The translations under genes and the position numbers were made by a program. The notes under the pieces are model-generated. The model did no database searches. It worked only from the letters and a program-made list of their open reading frames with translations, and was not told the origin of the DNA. Source: Mallotus nudiflorus (lineage: Eukaryota; Streptophyta; Magnoliopsida; Malpighiales; Euphorbiaceae). Taken from it: a stretch of DNA of 64,000 nt. The DNA lies in contig CANTUR010000282.1 in NCBI GenBank assembly GCA_947683625.1, positions 992,001-1,056,000 on the forward strand, read 5' to 3'. Position 1 is the stretch's first letter, and every line of letters starts with the position of its first letter. Positions 20,594 to 32,681 of the stretch are shown one piece after another.

Positions 20594-22954
20594 CTAGATT
20601 GCTGCTTGACAGAGAATTTTGTGCATGACTGGACGTGCCTTGCACATTGCCTCTAATGGCTGAGCCTTAGGCAATGTTAGCCCTATGCCTTCTTCCATGT
20701 CAACTTCCTCTTTACCAACTCTCTCCCATTCAAAGCATTGGATCAATGACCCTAAAGTCAAGCCAATCACTCGATGGACTAGAGCAATCCCTGGACATGC
20801 CCTTCTCCCCAGTCCAAAGGGCAAAATCTTAAAGTTTTCACCTTCTCTATTTTCTAATCTCTCTGGCTTAAAGCTTAATGGCTCATCCCATACAGCAGGG
20901 TCTCTATGTATAGCCCATGCATTCACCAGCAGCATCGTGCCAAGCGGTACGTCGTAGCCTCCAACAACACAATCAGCGGATGACATGTGAGGGATTAGAA
21001 CGGGGGCTGGTGGGTGTAGCCTAAGTGTCTCGTATATAATGTCTTGGAGATAAGGTAATTTGGAAAGGTCAGGTTCATCTATTAAGCGTTCTTGGCCAAC
21101 TTGACTGTCTATTTCATCTTTAAGCTTTCTCAATACGGTTGGATGGTTGAGCAGGTTAGACATTGCCCATTCTATCGTCACTGCATTTGTATCAGTTCCA
21201 GCAAATAGCATCACCTGTACTCAAAAAAAAAAAAAAATTGAAATGAATCTTAAAATGAACAAGAAAATGATCCATCTTTAAATTGTATTAAAATGAATAT
21301 ACTAATAAACAAACTATAGAATTAGCTACAATGCATATTCAACCTGCAATCAATAGAGTGACATATATATATTTTTAAAGTAAAAATTTTGATATTAATA
21401 AGTATGTACCACTCTTGGCTTGACGTATAAGTTGGAATACATACTTAAAAATTGTTTATATGTCTATGATAATTTATAACATATATTATCAGTTTACCCC
21501 TTTAACTTACAAATTAATCATTTTAACTCTTTAACTTGTTGAAAGCATGACTTAGATTAACACTTTTCAACTAATTCAAATGTCTAAATAGTTTCGAAGT
21601 TAAGAAAACAAATTAATAAAATATATTAAGTTTAGAAAGCCACAAATGTGTCAAGTCTACTTAAGATATGAAAATGCTTCTTATCGTGGTCTGCACAAAA
21701 TTCTTTAATATTCTCCCCTTCCAGTTAATTGTCAATTCTATTTTGAAGGGCAAAAACAGAAAAGCGCTGATAGACATAGTAGGCCACTATACAGTGGCCT
21801 GCTTTTTTTTTTTTTTTTTTTTTTTTTGATAAAACTGCCCCCTGCTTACATAGGGACAGTTGGCTTTTTGGTAAAATCCTCCTCCCTTATTATTTTAAGC
21901 TGCCTGGTCGCTTCAAAATGGGCCGCTACGTGAATCTTTCTTAAAAAAGAATTTATAACAGTTATCGTGTAACAGCTCGCAACTGGCCACATCTTCCCTT
22001 GAAATAAGTAAGAACTTTCCTACATATGTTGAAAGAGTATCAAAGAGCGTGAGAGAGTGCACTGATTACCTGTATAAGCCCTTTAATGATATCATCAGTG
22101 TAGTACTTAGGTTCTGATTCTTGCAAAGAAAGAAGATTATAAATCATAGTATCCATTTTCTCTAAATTCTCCTTCTTTCTTCTATGTTCATCGATCAATC
22201 CTTGAAAGAATTTATCAGTCCTTTTAGCAAGTCTAATCACATTCTTTTTAAATTTACCACCATTAATCCAATTCAAGATTGGCACAAAATCTCCAGCATT
22301 TGCTGCTCCTCCATTAGTTATAGCTTCCTCCATTATCTGCCTAAACAGTCTTGCCTCTTCTTCATCGCTTACATCATCTCCATAGTATCTCTTCCCTGCA
22401 ACCATTCTTATGACTATGTTAAACGTTAAGTCTTTGAACTTGGATTTTAGCTCTACCTTGGAAAATGCATGGAGCGAACAATGAGATAGATTAACGATAA
22501 GTCTCTTGATTTCGTCTTTTCGAATGCCTATGAGTTCGTTGAGACGGTGAGTCGAGAAGAACTCTATATTGCCAACACGACGAAGGTTGCGCCAGTGGTC
22601 GCCATAGGGTGCCTGAGCCATAGTGGAGTAGTTATAAGCTATGTATTTGGCCATGAGCAGTTTCGGACGGTTAGCAAAAACTACGTCATTTCTTGTGAAG
22701 CACTCTTCAGCAGCAGAGAGGGAAGAGACGATAATTGCAGCGCGAGAACCAAAGCGTAAGGAGATGATAGGGCCATATTTTTGAGACAGCTGATAAAGAG
22801 CACGGTGCATGGGCGGTTTCTTGAGGTGGAGATGGCCGATAATTGGAAGTGCAGGTGGGCTTGGAGGGAGTTTTTTATTAGTTCTTGATTTGTGAAGTGA
22901 TTTTAAGCCAAGAAAGAGTATGAGAAAGCACAGGAAAATGTACAACACTTCCAT
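20594..22954 (-). CDS. Cytochrome P450, CYP81 family-like, two exons
   Basis: Exon 1 is 22954-22070 (295 codons) and exon 2 is 21214-20594 (206 codons plus TAG); the predicted protein is 501 residues, the usual length. The donor is CAG|GTAATC and the acceptor GAGTACAG|GTGATG, both canonical and phase 0, giving ...GLIQ|VMLFAG. The N-terminus [16 protein letters not shown] is a membrane anchor for the ER, followed by the hinge [14 protein letters not shown]. The C-helix has WRNLRR, the I-helix AGTDTN (about residue 300), the K-helix [10 protein letters not shown] with ExxR at 357-360, then FKPERL and the haem-binding [10 protein letters not shown] with the axial Cys at about 435. All needed motifs are intact. 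It should be an NADPH-P450 reductase-dependent monooxygenase of specialised metabolism; CYP81 members hydroxylate isoflavonoids, lignans, indole glucosinolates or herbicides, so the substrate cannot be called. I chose Met 22954 because the open frame upstream adds 67 residues ahead of the anchor. Confidence 0.93.
21215..22069 (-). other. Single intron of the P450 gene (855 bp)
   Basis: GT...AG bounded, at the position between the helix I lead-in and AGTDT that is common in A-type plant P450s. It is AT-rich with an A-tract next to the acceptor. It contains a perfect 8-bp inverted repeat AGGCCACT-atac-AGTGGCCT (21781-21800) directly followed by a run of 25 T (21803-21827), possibly the trace of a small inserted element. 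Confidence 0.85.
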
Positions 22955-23069
22955 GGTTACTTTTTTTAAAGAGTTATGGAGCTGGTGCTGCTGTTGTTGG
23001 GTATTTTTTTTTCCTCCAGAAAGCAAACAGAGAGCAAATGGGGACGGAAGCTGCAAAACTGCATGAACT

Positions 23070-23077
23070 GATATATA
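23070..23077 (-). promoter_or_regulatory. Putative TATA box of the P450 gene
   Basis: On the minus strand GTATATATC lies about 120 bases upstream of the chosen ATG, which would put the transcript start near 23040 and give a leader of about 85 nt containing a CAACAACAGCAG stretch. No other TATA-like site is better placed. Confidence 0.45.
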
Positions 23078-23463
23078 CTTGGAAAAAATTTTAGATGGTA
23101 ACGATAATACCGATATTGTTGCAGTACATGGCAGAATAATCATAGTATATGCCATTGCAGAGTTATATACTGAGCTTGAATGAGTTATATATTTTTTTTT
23201 TTTTTTTCTTCATGTTGGCATGCTGGCCGTGGGAATCTTTCTTGCAAGAACAGCCGCCATCATTATATGCAGTTGAACTTTTTATAAATCTTTTAAGAAA
23301 AATATCTGAAAATTAATTTATATATATTTAAATAAATTAGCTTTATCCTTCTAATCTCATTTCAGAATACCTGTTCATACCCCAGTAAGATTAAAAAGAA
23401 AAATGAAAATTAATGGCCACACCTTTTAAAGGATATATTAAATGTAAGATTTGAATCCACATT

Positions 23464-23928
23464 TAGGATGTAAACAAACCTAGTCACTTGCGAGCTGTTC
23501 GGTATTTAATTCAATAAAAATTCGTTTCAATTCGTATATTGAAGTTTATTTAATAAACGAGCTGAGCTCAAACTATTTAAAAATCGACTAGTGAAACTTA
23601 CAAAGAAACTCAAATAAAAGCTTATGAACCAATTTATAATTTTTATATTTAGTAATTTGATTTTAAAATATATAATATATAAATTTGAGCTATAAAAAAA
23701 ATTTTAAACAATATATTATTAGAATAAAATTATAATTTTATTAAATATATTATAATTTATTTTTAATTTTTTAATATATAATTTAATTTATAGTTTGTAT
23801 TTCTTAAAATTTTTTTAACTCGCTAGCAAACAATTTATGAACATCAAGTAAGATAACGAGTTCAGCTTAATTATAAACGAACCAAATTCGAACTAGTTAA
23901 AGCTCAACTCGACTCAGTTACAATTCTA
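23464..23928. mobile_element. MITE-like element with degenerate terminal inverted repeats
   Basis: The left end reads TAGGATGTAAACAAACC and the right end, reversed, TAGAATTGTAACTGAG. Inside are phrases such as CGAGCTG, 'GAGCTGAGCTC' and 'CTCAACTCGACTC' that I recall from a common dicot repeat with ends like GGGTGTAAACGAGCC. There is no coding capacity. No convincing target duplication was seen. Confidence 0.35.
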
Positions 23929-25227
23929 TCTACATTCATAAAATCAATTTTTATCTAATTTTTAAAACAATTATCTTTTATTTTACGATATGCTACTTTT
24001 ATTAATAAAAAATTATATTCATACTAATTAATTAGATAAAGACAATATAATCTTTAATGTGAACGAATGATATTTTTTCTTTTTGACCATGCATGATGAG
24101 TTAGAGGTAGTCAATTTACTAGATTACAGTTATTATGGAAGCCTATAAACTTCTACGAAACTTGTCATATGAAGACAAATATATAAAATATTTTGTTTGA
24201 AAAAAAAATAGAACTTTGTCTCCTAACTTAAAATGTTGGGTCCACCATTGATTGTTATTGTCAAATTAAGAAGGCTCTTAGAGGATAAAATAATTCTAAT
24301 ATTAAGGTTGGAAATGGATTGCCAGCTTGATGGGTGCTGCCTGTTTGTTCATACGTTCTTGTAGGGTGTTTGCCTTAATTATAATTATAATTTGCTGCTA
24401 CGTTTTAATGAAACTTTCGTTCGATCATGGGAATAAACGCAAATATTTGTAAGGCACTGGCTGCTTCATGTTTCTGTATAATTAAATTAAATTAATGTAA
24501 TTTTTTTCATAAATTGTTAGATGCTTGTTAATGTCTGTTTTCTTTTACCTGCTAATGGATGAAGAGCATAATATGGAAAATATGCAATGCTCAGGTGATC
24601 TAAATATGCCTATAAAAATATTGTGCAAAAAATATTTTAATTTCTATAAAAATAAATTGACGTAAATGTGTAATTGAAAAAATATCAATACCCTGTGTTA
24701 CAACCTAAAAAATAATTAAAAATTTCTATTTAGCCACTTAATTTCTTTCTCTCCTAATGTGGACAAATATATAGTTAAACAACTAAAATATTTATGCAAC
24801 AATATTGTATATTTCTATTGTGCAAAAATGCAAAAAGAAAAATATAAAATGAAAATAAATTCAATGAACTTTTTTCTTTTCTTTTAATTATTGTTAAAGA
24901 TATAATTAAAATTAACTTAATCGTAATTGGTACAATAAATCTCTAAAATTTAGCTCTTCATTATTCTTCTTTTTGAACATTAGTAGTTGACTTTTTTTTT
25001 TTTTAAAGGTTAATAGAGATTAATACAAAATTCAATTCGTAAAATAGAGGATAAGTAACTAGGAGGGTTGTAAAATCTCTCTGCAATAGTCTGTCATAGA
25101 ATCAGATACTTTCAGCCGTGAGTAGCCTGATTCGCAGACCTACAAACATAAAAATAAAAACAAAATTTTGCCTCAGTGCTGAAAATAAGAATGAAATTTA
25201 GGTATTTGTGGACAACAACAATTGACA

Positions 25228-25336
25228 TATCCGTTTCTTAGTGCAATGGACATATGCTCAGTGTGATGAGGCTCCGTTTTTTAGTGCGTGGATATATGTT
25301 CGATCAGTGTGGTGAGGCTCCTGTTTATAGTGCAGT
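25228..25336 (+). repeat. Two-unit imperfect tandem duplication
   Basis: Two units of about 50 bases share 'TTAGTGC.TGGA.ATATG' and 'TCAGTGTG.TGAGGCTCC'. No other copies were seen in the window. Confidence 0.6.
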
Positions 25337-25488
25337 AATATTGGGGGCGACGTGCCAACTGCAAGTGACTCAATTTCATTTGACTAAGTAATACAATGTA
25401 ATTTTGCAATTATCTTGTCATCTTCAGTATATTCTCATGCTATAATACAAGAGTTTTGTCAATTCTAAGGTTTGTTTGTTAATTATGG

Positions 25489-25514
25489 ATATATATATAT
25501 ATATATATATATAT
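25489..25514 (+). repeat. (AT)n microsatellite
   Basis: An uninterrupted run of about 13 AT units in the intergenic region. Confidence 0.9.
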
Positions 25515-26768
25515 TCAAATTTGAATCAATTTTGAATTCTACTTAATTTAAAAAAATATTTTTATAATTATATTAAAATAAAAAATAATGTTTAGTATCA
25601 TGAGTAACGACTTTTACAATAACATTGTTACTCACAACATTTACCTTTTTATTTTTTATTTTTTATATTACAATATTAAAAAAAAATTACATGTATTTCA
25701 ATTCTTATACAATGAGTTCACTCATGTGCACCTTAGGTTTTATATTTAAAAAATAAATTTCAAAAAAAATGAATTTTAAAAACAAAAAATTCAAATTCAA
25801 AAAATTATATTTATTAATATTGGGGGCAATTTTAAATTTGTCCCAAATGAATTTTTATTGTATGCGACTCGTGATATTGCGACTCCTAATATAACGATTC
25901 GCGATACATATTATTGTCCTAAAATAAAAATAAATAAATAGTAAATATATATATATATATATGTACAAGTTTTATGAGTCTTGATTAAATTCATAAGCCA
26001 ATCAAATCAAATATTAAATAGGTCAATCTCGGCTTAATATCCTATTTAAATAGCTTGAATTCGAACTTAATTTAAAAATAATAATAAAATTAATTTTTAA
26101 ATTTTAAATTTTTTTAAATTGATTTAGAGTAACTTATGAGTCAATTGACTAAATTACACCCTGAGGCCCAAGAAACTTCACTATATGAAATGTTAAATTT
26201 CTAAATTTTAATCTAGTTAATTTGTATTTTACATGAAAAATTAGTTATAAAAAGGTAAAATTTATTCTTAAATCTTTACATTTTTAAATTTTATTGTATT
26301 AGATTCTCAAATTTCAATTATTTTGTATCAAATTCTCATAATTTTATTTTTCATACATTGAGACTTATTTTAAGAATTTCCTCCCTACACTTATTTTAAA
26401 AAATCAAATTACTATATTTTAAAATCATTTGTCATTTTAATACAATTAAACAACTTACAATTTATGTTTTATATTTTTTATTAAATAATAATTTAAAATA
26501 TGTAAAAACTACTATTTTTATTTTTTTAATAAAACGTTGGGGTTCAGAAATCAAGAACGTATCCAAGCATCTCAATTAGGTTGACACCCTTTTAATATTT
26601 GCATCATACTTTTGAAGCTCAAAATGAAATTAATAAAAATAAAAGTTATGAAGTTTACAGAGCAGAGAAACAAGCCTTGCAAAGACTAACAAAACCTATA
26701 ATAAGGTTGTTGACAAAAGTCATTTGCAATAGATGAATTACAAAAAGAAGAGATCAAGTCCCATCAAA

Positions 26769-27040
26769 TCAAAGAATTTGTAGAAACTCCATGCTCATAT
26801 AACAAGTCCGCAATTTCATTACCTTCTCTGTATATATACGAAACTCAAAATTGCATCTAAGAGAAAAAACGTAGACACTGAAGCCATCTTTGCATGAGAA
26901 TCCAAGGAACATTCTTACTTTTTTATGGATAGAGTGAACCACAAACATGGAGTTGCACTTCAACCATAAGCAATGCCACCCTCTAACCCAAGCAATCTTA
27001 ATAGCATATATAAATGCACATAACTCAACCATAAATACAT
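26769..27040 (-). pseudogene. LINE RNase H-like domain
   Basis: The frame begins 'MVELCAFIYAIKIAWVRGW' and goes on 'LWLKCNSMFVVHSI'. This fits the plant L1 RNase H pattern A-E-L-x-A...A-x-x-RGW...LWLE-x-DS-x-x-VV, with the E-D pair changed to K-N, so one catalytic Asp is lost. Confidence 0.7.
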
Positions 27041-27549
27041 GACTAGAAGCAATTCTAAATGCATACGCACCTTTAGGCAGAATACTAGCTATTTAAAAAA
27101 CACCTCCAGCACCCGCAACACTTGGAGAGCTAAAGGCAAAGCCATTTATGTTCATCTACATCCAATTACAATAAGGAGGCTTCCAAGAAACTCTGATTAT
27201 TCAAGAGGCAGGTCCTGGTATTCCACATACACCAAGAAGGGAAAGAATGTTTAACTTATCAACTGAATTAAACATACTACCAATTCCGAAAAAATAATTA
27301 TAGCTCTAATTGCAATCCAAAGCAGTCGAAGAGCAACGTGAATATTGGTAATATGATCATAAAAAATGTATGCATTTCACAATCTCCAAATCACCCAAAT
27401 ACAATTAACAATCGGAACACACCAAAATGGAGTAACTTGAGTGCTGAAATGATGGCATATGGCTGAACTAAGAAGATCTTGCAAACTAGCCTATGTGTCC
27501 AAGCTTTTGCCAAACAGCATAGCAATCAATTGCCATAAAGCAATAGCAA

Positions 27550-28360
27550 AAGAGTAATGTACAAATAAGTGAATAATATCCTTATTATCCTTTTGGCAAA
27601 GAGGACATCAAAAGGCCAAGAAATACCTTTTCTCCTTAAATTGTTGTCGGTGGGTAAATATCTACTAATAGCTCTCTAATGTATTAAAGAACGGGATAGA
27701 AGCAAGAACTCTTTCCTTATAAATGAGTGTCAAGGAAGTGACTGACCTTTCCTTCATAAATGATTATACACTTTTTTAACTAAAAGAATGCCATCCAAAG
27801 CAGGAGTCCAAACACACAAATTTATGTCATTATTAATAGGCTTAACTATGCTAATATTAAAAGCAACCACTGAATTATCAAGCTGGGAAAGCTGCCATAT
27901 GCCATTTATTAGGAAGTTAGATATTGAATCCTGAAGGAATGTTTGAGTATGAGAAGAAATGCCAAGCTGAGTAGCTATGATGGGATATCCACTCGTCTTT
28001 CCAAAAGTTTAACTTCAAAGAAGCACCAATAAACTATTTAATCTCAGAAACATTATTATAAAGATGCCTGATAAAGGACCAAATGGAAGAGCGAAAATAT
28101 GTTTCCCTGAGAGTACCTAAGTGGTTTTGGAATCAAAGTCTAAGGACAGATATGGGATAATCATGGCCAACAATTACTTTCCAAGTTGTCTTACTCAGCA
28201 TAGCTTTATTAAGGCATCCAAGATTCTTAGTATTAAGTCCACCTTCATTAATTAGGAGGCAACAAATGCTCCAAGGAACAGTCATAAGCTTCCTCTCATC
28301 AACTGTGCCAAACCAAATAAAATTCAACATACACTTTTCTACATAAGAAATTAATGACTG
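27550..28360 (-). pseudogene. LINE region between RT and RNase H (zf-RVT)
   Basis: The frame 28330-28133 reads 'FIWFGTVDERKLMTVPWSICC' in part, then 'EGGLNTKNLGCLNKAML', which is the FIW-G...W..IC.P...GGLG region of plant LINEs. Nearer 27600 a broken frame gives 'CPLCQKDNKDIIHLFVHYSFA', matching the C-x-x-C...HLF-x-x-C zinc-binding segment. Confidence 0.7.
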
Positions 28361-28599
28361 TGGCCAATAATATATGGCGAAAAACTAAAGTAATGAGCTG
28401 GTAATCACAGATTGAACAAGAACCAACTGTCCTACCATTGATAAAGATTTTCGTTTCCATTTAGAGAATTTGCTACATATTTTGTCAGCCACTGGCTTCA
28501 ACCATTTCTTTTTTGGGGCACCCATGAACAATGGAACACCCAAATAAACAAAGGATTTTTCATGTTTAAAACTTGGTGAAGTCTCTAAATACGCTGTGA

Positions 28600-29560
28600 A
28601 GAAATAGCTGACCCATAATAAATTTTTTATTTGTTCCAATTTACAAATTGCCTTGAAAGACTTCCATAAAGGTTAAAAGTGCTATTAATTTCTCTTAAAT
28701 TGTCAATAGAAGCTTCCCCAAACACCAAGACATCATCAGCATGAAGAAAATGTGTGAGAAAAGAGAACCCATTAGTATGAAGCATCGACACAATCATACC
28801 TTAATGAAATTTTAGAGAAATTAGTCTGCTAAGAAAATCCTCTGCAATATCAAAAAGAAGAAGGGAAAGTGGATCTCCTTGATGAACCCCTCTAGAGCAA
28901 GCAAAATACCTTTATGGTTTGCCATTGATCATAATGGAAAGTCTAGCTGATGAAAAGAAAATCCAATCTCTAAACTGTAAAGAAAATCCAAATGCCTCCA
29001 ACATATCCAAAAGGAAATTCCAATCAAAAGTATCAAATGCCTTTTGAATATCAATTTTCATGGCCATATTGCCTCCAAAAAAATATTTATTTAAAAGATT
29101 AACACCCTCATATGCTTTTGCAATGCAATTAGCAATAGATCAATTTTTTAAGAAACCAAAGTGATTACAAGTAATAATTCTTATAGCAATGGAGCCAAGT
29201 TGGTTAGCTAAAATTTTAGTGATTATTTTAATTCTAAAGCTACTAAGAACAATAAGAAAGAATTGCTCTATAGTAATAGCATCAGACATCTTAGGCATTA
29301 AAACTATTAAGCTGGAATTAATTCCAAAAGTTATCACCCTTGTGTTAAAAAAGCTACAAGCAACAACACAAACATCGTTTTTAATAACATCCCAATATGT
29401 TTTATAAAAAAAATACCTATAAAACCATCTGGTCTAGGTGCATTATAGGTATCCACACTGAAAATTATATTTCTGATCTCGTCAACAGATGAACATTGAA
29501 CAAGCAATAAGTTATTCGAATCTGTAACCAAAGAGGGAACCACATATTGAATTAACTAAA
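28600..29560 (-). pseudogene. LINE reverse transcriptase
   Basis: Several broken frames can be read: 'NAPRPDGFIGIFF' (APGPDGF in intact copies, 29430-29450), 'IVLSSFRIKIITKILANQL' (29200-29260), and near 28735 'LHADDVLVFGEAS' where the catalytic FADD/YADD has its first residue replaced by His. Stops are frequent. It would have made DNA from its own RNA by target-primed reverse transcription. Confidence 0.8.
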
Positions 29561-30199
29561 TATTAAAAACCACTAAAGCATCTACCTTGAAAAGATGTTG
29601 ATAAAAAATCAATAATATGGTGTTCAATAGTAGACTTGTCATCTGTAATGACCCCACTAATCTATAGATGATGAATTCCTTACATTAGTTTTTTTCGGAC
29701 TATTAATGAAAGAAATATGTCTTTCAATCTCCAGCTATTAACCACTTCACTCTACTTCTTTCTTTAAAAAATATATCTTGTTGATTGACATAAAGATCCA
29801 TTTAAGCATGGGCATCTAATTTCTATTTATGGAGAGCCTCTAAGAATCCATAAATTGCTATTTGATTTTTAATGTCTTGTAAGAGATTACTAGTAGTCTG
29901 AATATTATCACCAAGTCTGCCAAACACTTCACGATTCCAAATTTTAAGATCTTGGCAAAGAAGCTTGAGCTTTACTCCCAAAAGCTACATAAGATGTAGC
30001 ATACCCATAGGAATTGCCTAAGAATTAGAAATAAAATCTCTAAGGCAAGGATGAGTTATCCATATTGCTTGAAATATAAAATGAGCAATAAATCTATCTT
30101 TAATAGCACAATTAAGTAATAATGGAGAATGATATGAGTGATACCGAGGCAAAACTGAATAAGAGATATCATTCTAACAGTTAAAAAAATATAGATTAG

Positions 30200-30480
30200 C
30201 TAGAGCCCTACCAAGGTGGCTCTCTTCTCTATTATCACCATGACGTCCATTACTCTAAGTTAAGGAGAACCTCGAGATGGAATATTAGAAAGTAAGCAAT
30301 CATCAATAAAATTTATGAATTCTCTACAAGGACCTATTACTAGAGCTTTACCTATTTTCTTATGTGCACCCAGGATGGCATTAAAGTCATCAATCACACA
30401 CCAACTAAAAGTAAATGTAGCAAATAAATTGCACAAATTCGCCCATAATTCCATTCTTCTATTGCGCTAAATTATACCAT
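30200..30480 (-). pseudogene. LINE apurinic-type endonuclease fragment
   Basis: The frame 30454-30260 reads 'FTFSWCVIDDFNAILGAHKK' then 'CREFINFIDDCLL' and 'PSRGSP'. It matches the GDFN-x-x-L...EK...F..FI..C-L..L...G region of L1-type endonucleases, with GDFN changed to DDFN. Confidence 0.75.
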
Positions 30481-31099
30481 AGATAAAAGAGATTCTCTAT
30501 AAAGAATTATCAACATGCACATCCAGAGAAATATTTTGATTATGAATATATACACTTGATGGAAGTAAAAAAACCTCATTTGTCCAACCTAAATACTAGG
30601 CAAAGGTAAATTATTGTTACTAATTAAAGCAAAATTTAATCTATCCCAATAAAAATTATGAATAGAATCAAAAACCACCATTGGTTTTACAATATATAAA
30701 TAAACAGGAGAGTATTGTCTGCAAAGAAAAAAAATAGTGTTTTAGGTTTGAGAATTACCCAAACCTCTACAATTCTAGCATAGGATCTTTATAGGGTGAG
30801 TTTATCAATATTCCTTGCAACCCTTTTAGAGAGGATTACTTTGTGTTTGTCCTGTTGCTTTAGAGTTTTCTTTTGTCTGATAATGGACCATAAGGCATCT
30901 TCTATGTCTACGTCATCTACCCATAAAATTTTAAATTGCTCTTTAGTAATTAGATCATCATCCTATGAATGATCTTCATCTCATTGCTCATTCTGGATAT
31001 CATCTACAATTGCACCATCATTATTGTCTCCTGATAAAGTATGTTCATCCTCTCCAATAGAGCTGCTCTTTGGATGAGTTCATCATTATCATCAACCTG

Positions 31100-31530
31100 G
31101 AATTAAGTTGCTATTATTTCAATATTAATCACCACTAGAAGAGTAGTATTAACAAAGTTTGGAGCAAGTGGTTATATCAGTTCCGCTGGCTCTAACTTCA
31201 GTGCAATTATCTCATTGACATCTATGGCAACGCTTGCAGCAAGCTTTCGAAAAGCATTAGCAATTGGAATTTCAATTATTACTTTTGGTTTCTGAATCAA
31301 TTTCACATCTACTTTCTTCTTAGTTTGATGTGGGGCAATAGCTTGAGCTAACCTTTTCCCAACTCTATAATCCTTAGATGTAAGTCCTATAACATATACT
31401 ACATAATGAAGGGAAATTCTTGCACTCTTACCAACTCTCTCAATTAGCAATGTTTCGGGCAAGGAAGAAGACATATCAATGTCGATTAAAATCCTAGCAT
31501 AATGGCCAAATTCACTATACTTAGAATTTT
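31100..31530 (-). pseudogene. LINE ORF1 fragment (DUF4283-type)
   Basis: Minus-strand translation gives 'FGHYARILIDIDMSSSLPE', 'LLIERVGKSARISLHYV'. Plant L1 ORF1 proteins have YARILVDIDLS..LPE..L.ER.G..F.V..EY before a CCHC knuckle. The knuckle itself is not recognisable. The homology stops sharply at about 31530. Confidence 0.65.
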
Positions 31531-32681
31531 TAAGTATACTTAACTATTTTTATTTTTATTTAAACATATTAGTTTAAAGGAAAAATATTTTTAATTCAAA
31601 TCAATAAATTTTATTATTTTTAAGTAAATAATGTTTCAATAATAATTAAGTATCTTAAAAATTCATAATTTTTATTTTAAAAAATTATTTTAAACATGTT
31701 AAAAGTTTAACTAGAATATTAACCACCAAAATATTAATGTTAAAAATTTAAAATATAGCAATTTGACTTTTTAACATAAGTTTGTGGATGGAATATTTAA
31801 AAGTTCTTAATATGTGAAAATAAAAATAAGATGGTTTAAACATTCTATCTCAACAAAAATTTAAACCCTACCTTCCTCTTTTTGCCCAATTCTTGGTTTT
31901 TGTATAACTTTCATCTTGACCATTGCCAATCATCTTTTCAATTGGCGGTAGTCCCTTTGATTTCTATTTTATCTATTTTATTTTATTTTTTACATTGAAT
32001 AAATACAGATATTTTATCTATTTGTCTCTTAATTGAAATTTTAAATGGAATTATTGCCCTTTATGGGATTTCTATAGTTTTTCTTTGTGGAATTTTTGCC
32101 CTTTGTGGGATTTCTATGGTTTTCTTTTATAAAATTCAGATATCTCCTTATTGTAAATTTTCTATTAGTATTTCTTCAATCAGACTCATTCAAAGACCAA
32201 GGAGTCAATTTACGACTAAATAAAGCCACTGAGTAGAGTGTACAAATCGTTGAGTTGTAAATCAGAAGAGTTTTATCAACATGATTGAGGAATAACAACT
32301 AGAAAATTTATAATTTTAGTGAAATTTTATTTTGATATTTCTTGATTTTACTATTATTCTTATTATTATTTCATTAAAATGTATTTTTAATCTTCAATAA
32401 ATGAAAGGTTCATCTTTTTCTCTAAAAAAACAGTTTAATATAACAAAATTTAAATTTAAGAACTTGATGTAATAAAAATTTAAGGGTTTAAAAATGAATT
32501 TTACCTTATAAAAATTCATGCATGTTAACAGCAATATTTATATCAAAAAGAATACAATAAGTGTGATCAAGATCAAAAAAAAATTAGTACGATAATTAAA
32601 TGGAATTATTTTCTTAACAATAATTAATATGCTTGGAATTTGGATGCTACAAACAATTATATGACTTATGTGGTATATAAA
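31531..32681. other. AT-rich flank and left half of a duplicated locus
   Basis: No gene is supported. A roughly 50-bp direct duplication lies near 32050-32125 ('TTGCCCTTTATGGGATTTCT' and a close copy). From about 32547 to 32681 the sequence matches 60740-60870 (for example AAGAATACAATAAGTG), which marks the left part of the pre-insertion site of the giant element. Confidence 0.6.

Larger units (their letters stand above)
23160..26600. other. Intergenic region between P450 promoter and LINE
   Basis: AT-rich sequence with no supportable gene on either strand. It holds a MITE-like segment (23464-23928), a two-unit imperfect duplication (25228-25336), a TA run (25489-25514) and several long A or T tracts. 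The last part (26100-26560) is very AT-rich and has repeated 'AAATTTTA' phrases. Confidence 0.6.
26600..31530 (-). mobile_element. Decayed, 5'-truncated L1-type LINE
   Basis: Read on the minus strand, the domain order is the C-terminal part of ORF1 (31530-31100), endonuclease (about 30480-30200), RT (about 29560-28600), zinc-finger RVT region (28330-27550) and an RNase H-like end (27032-26769). This is the plant L1 order. The 5' end stops inside ORF1 at about 31530, which is normal for truncated LINE copies. All ORFs have stops and frameshifts. I could not place the 3' end or target duplications exactly; the left limit is estimated from where the AT-rich 3' trailer ends. Confidence 0.85.

Noticed and set aside
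20685..20957. Plus-strand ORF of 90 codons across the P450
   Set aside because: It is the opposite-strand shadow of exon 2, which has all P450 motifs on the minus strand.
22184..22759. Plus-strand ORFs of 70-81 codons
   Set aside because: They are antisense shadows of P450 exon 1.
22955..23155. 67-residue N-terminal extension of the P450 frame
   Set aside because: A membrane anchor starts at the downstream Met, the total length of 501 residues then fits the family, and a TATA box stands inside the extended region.
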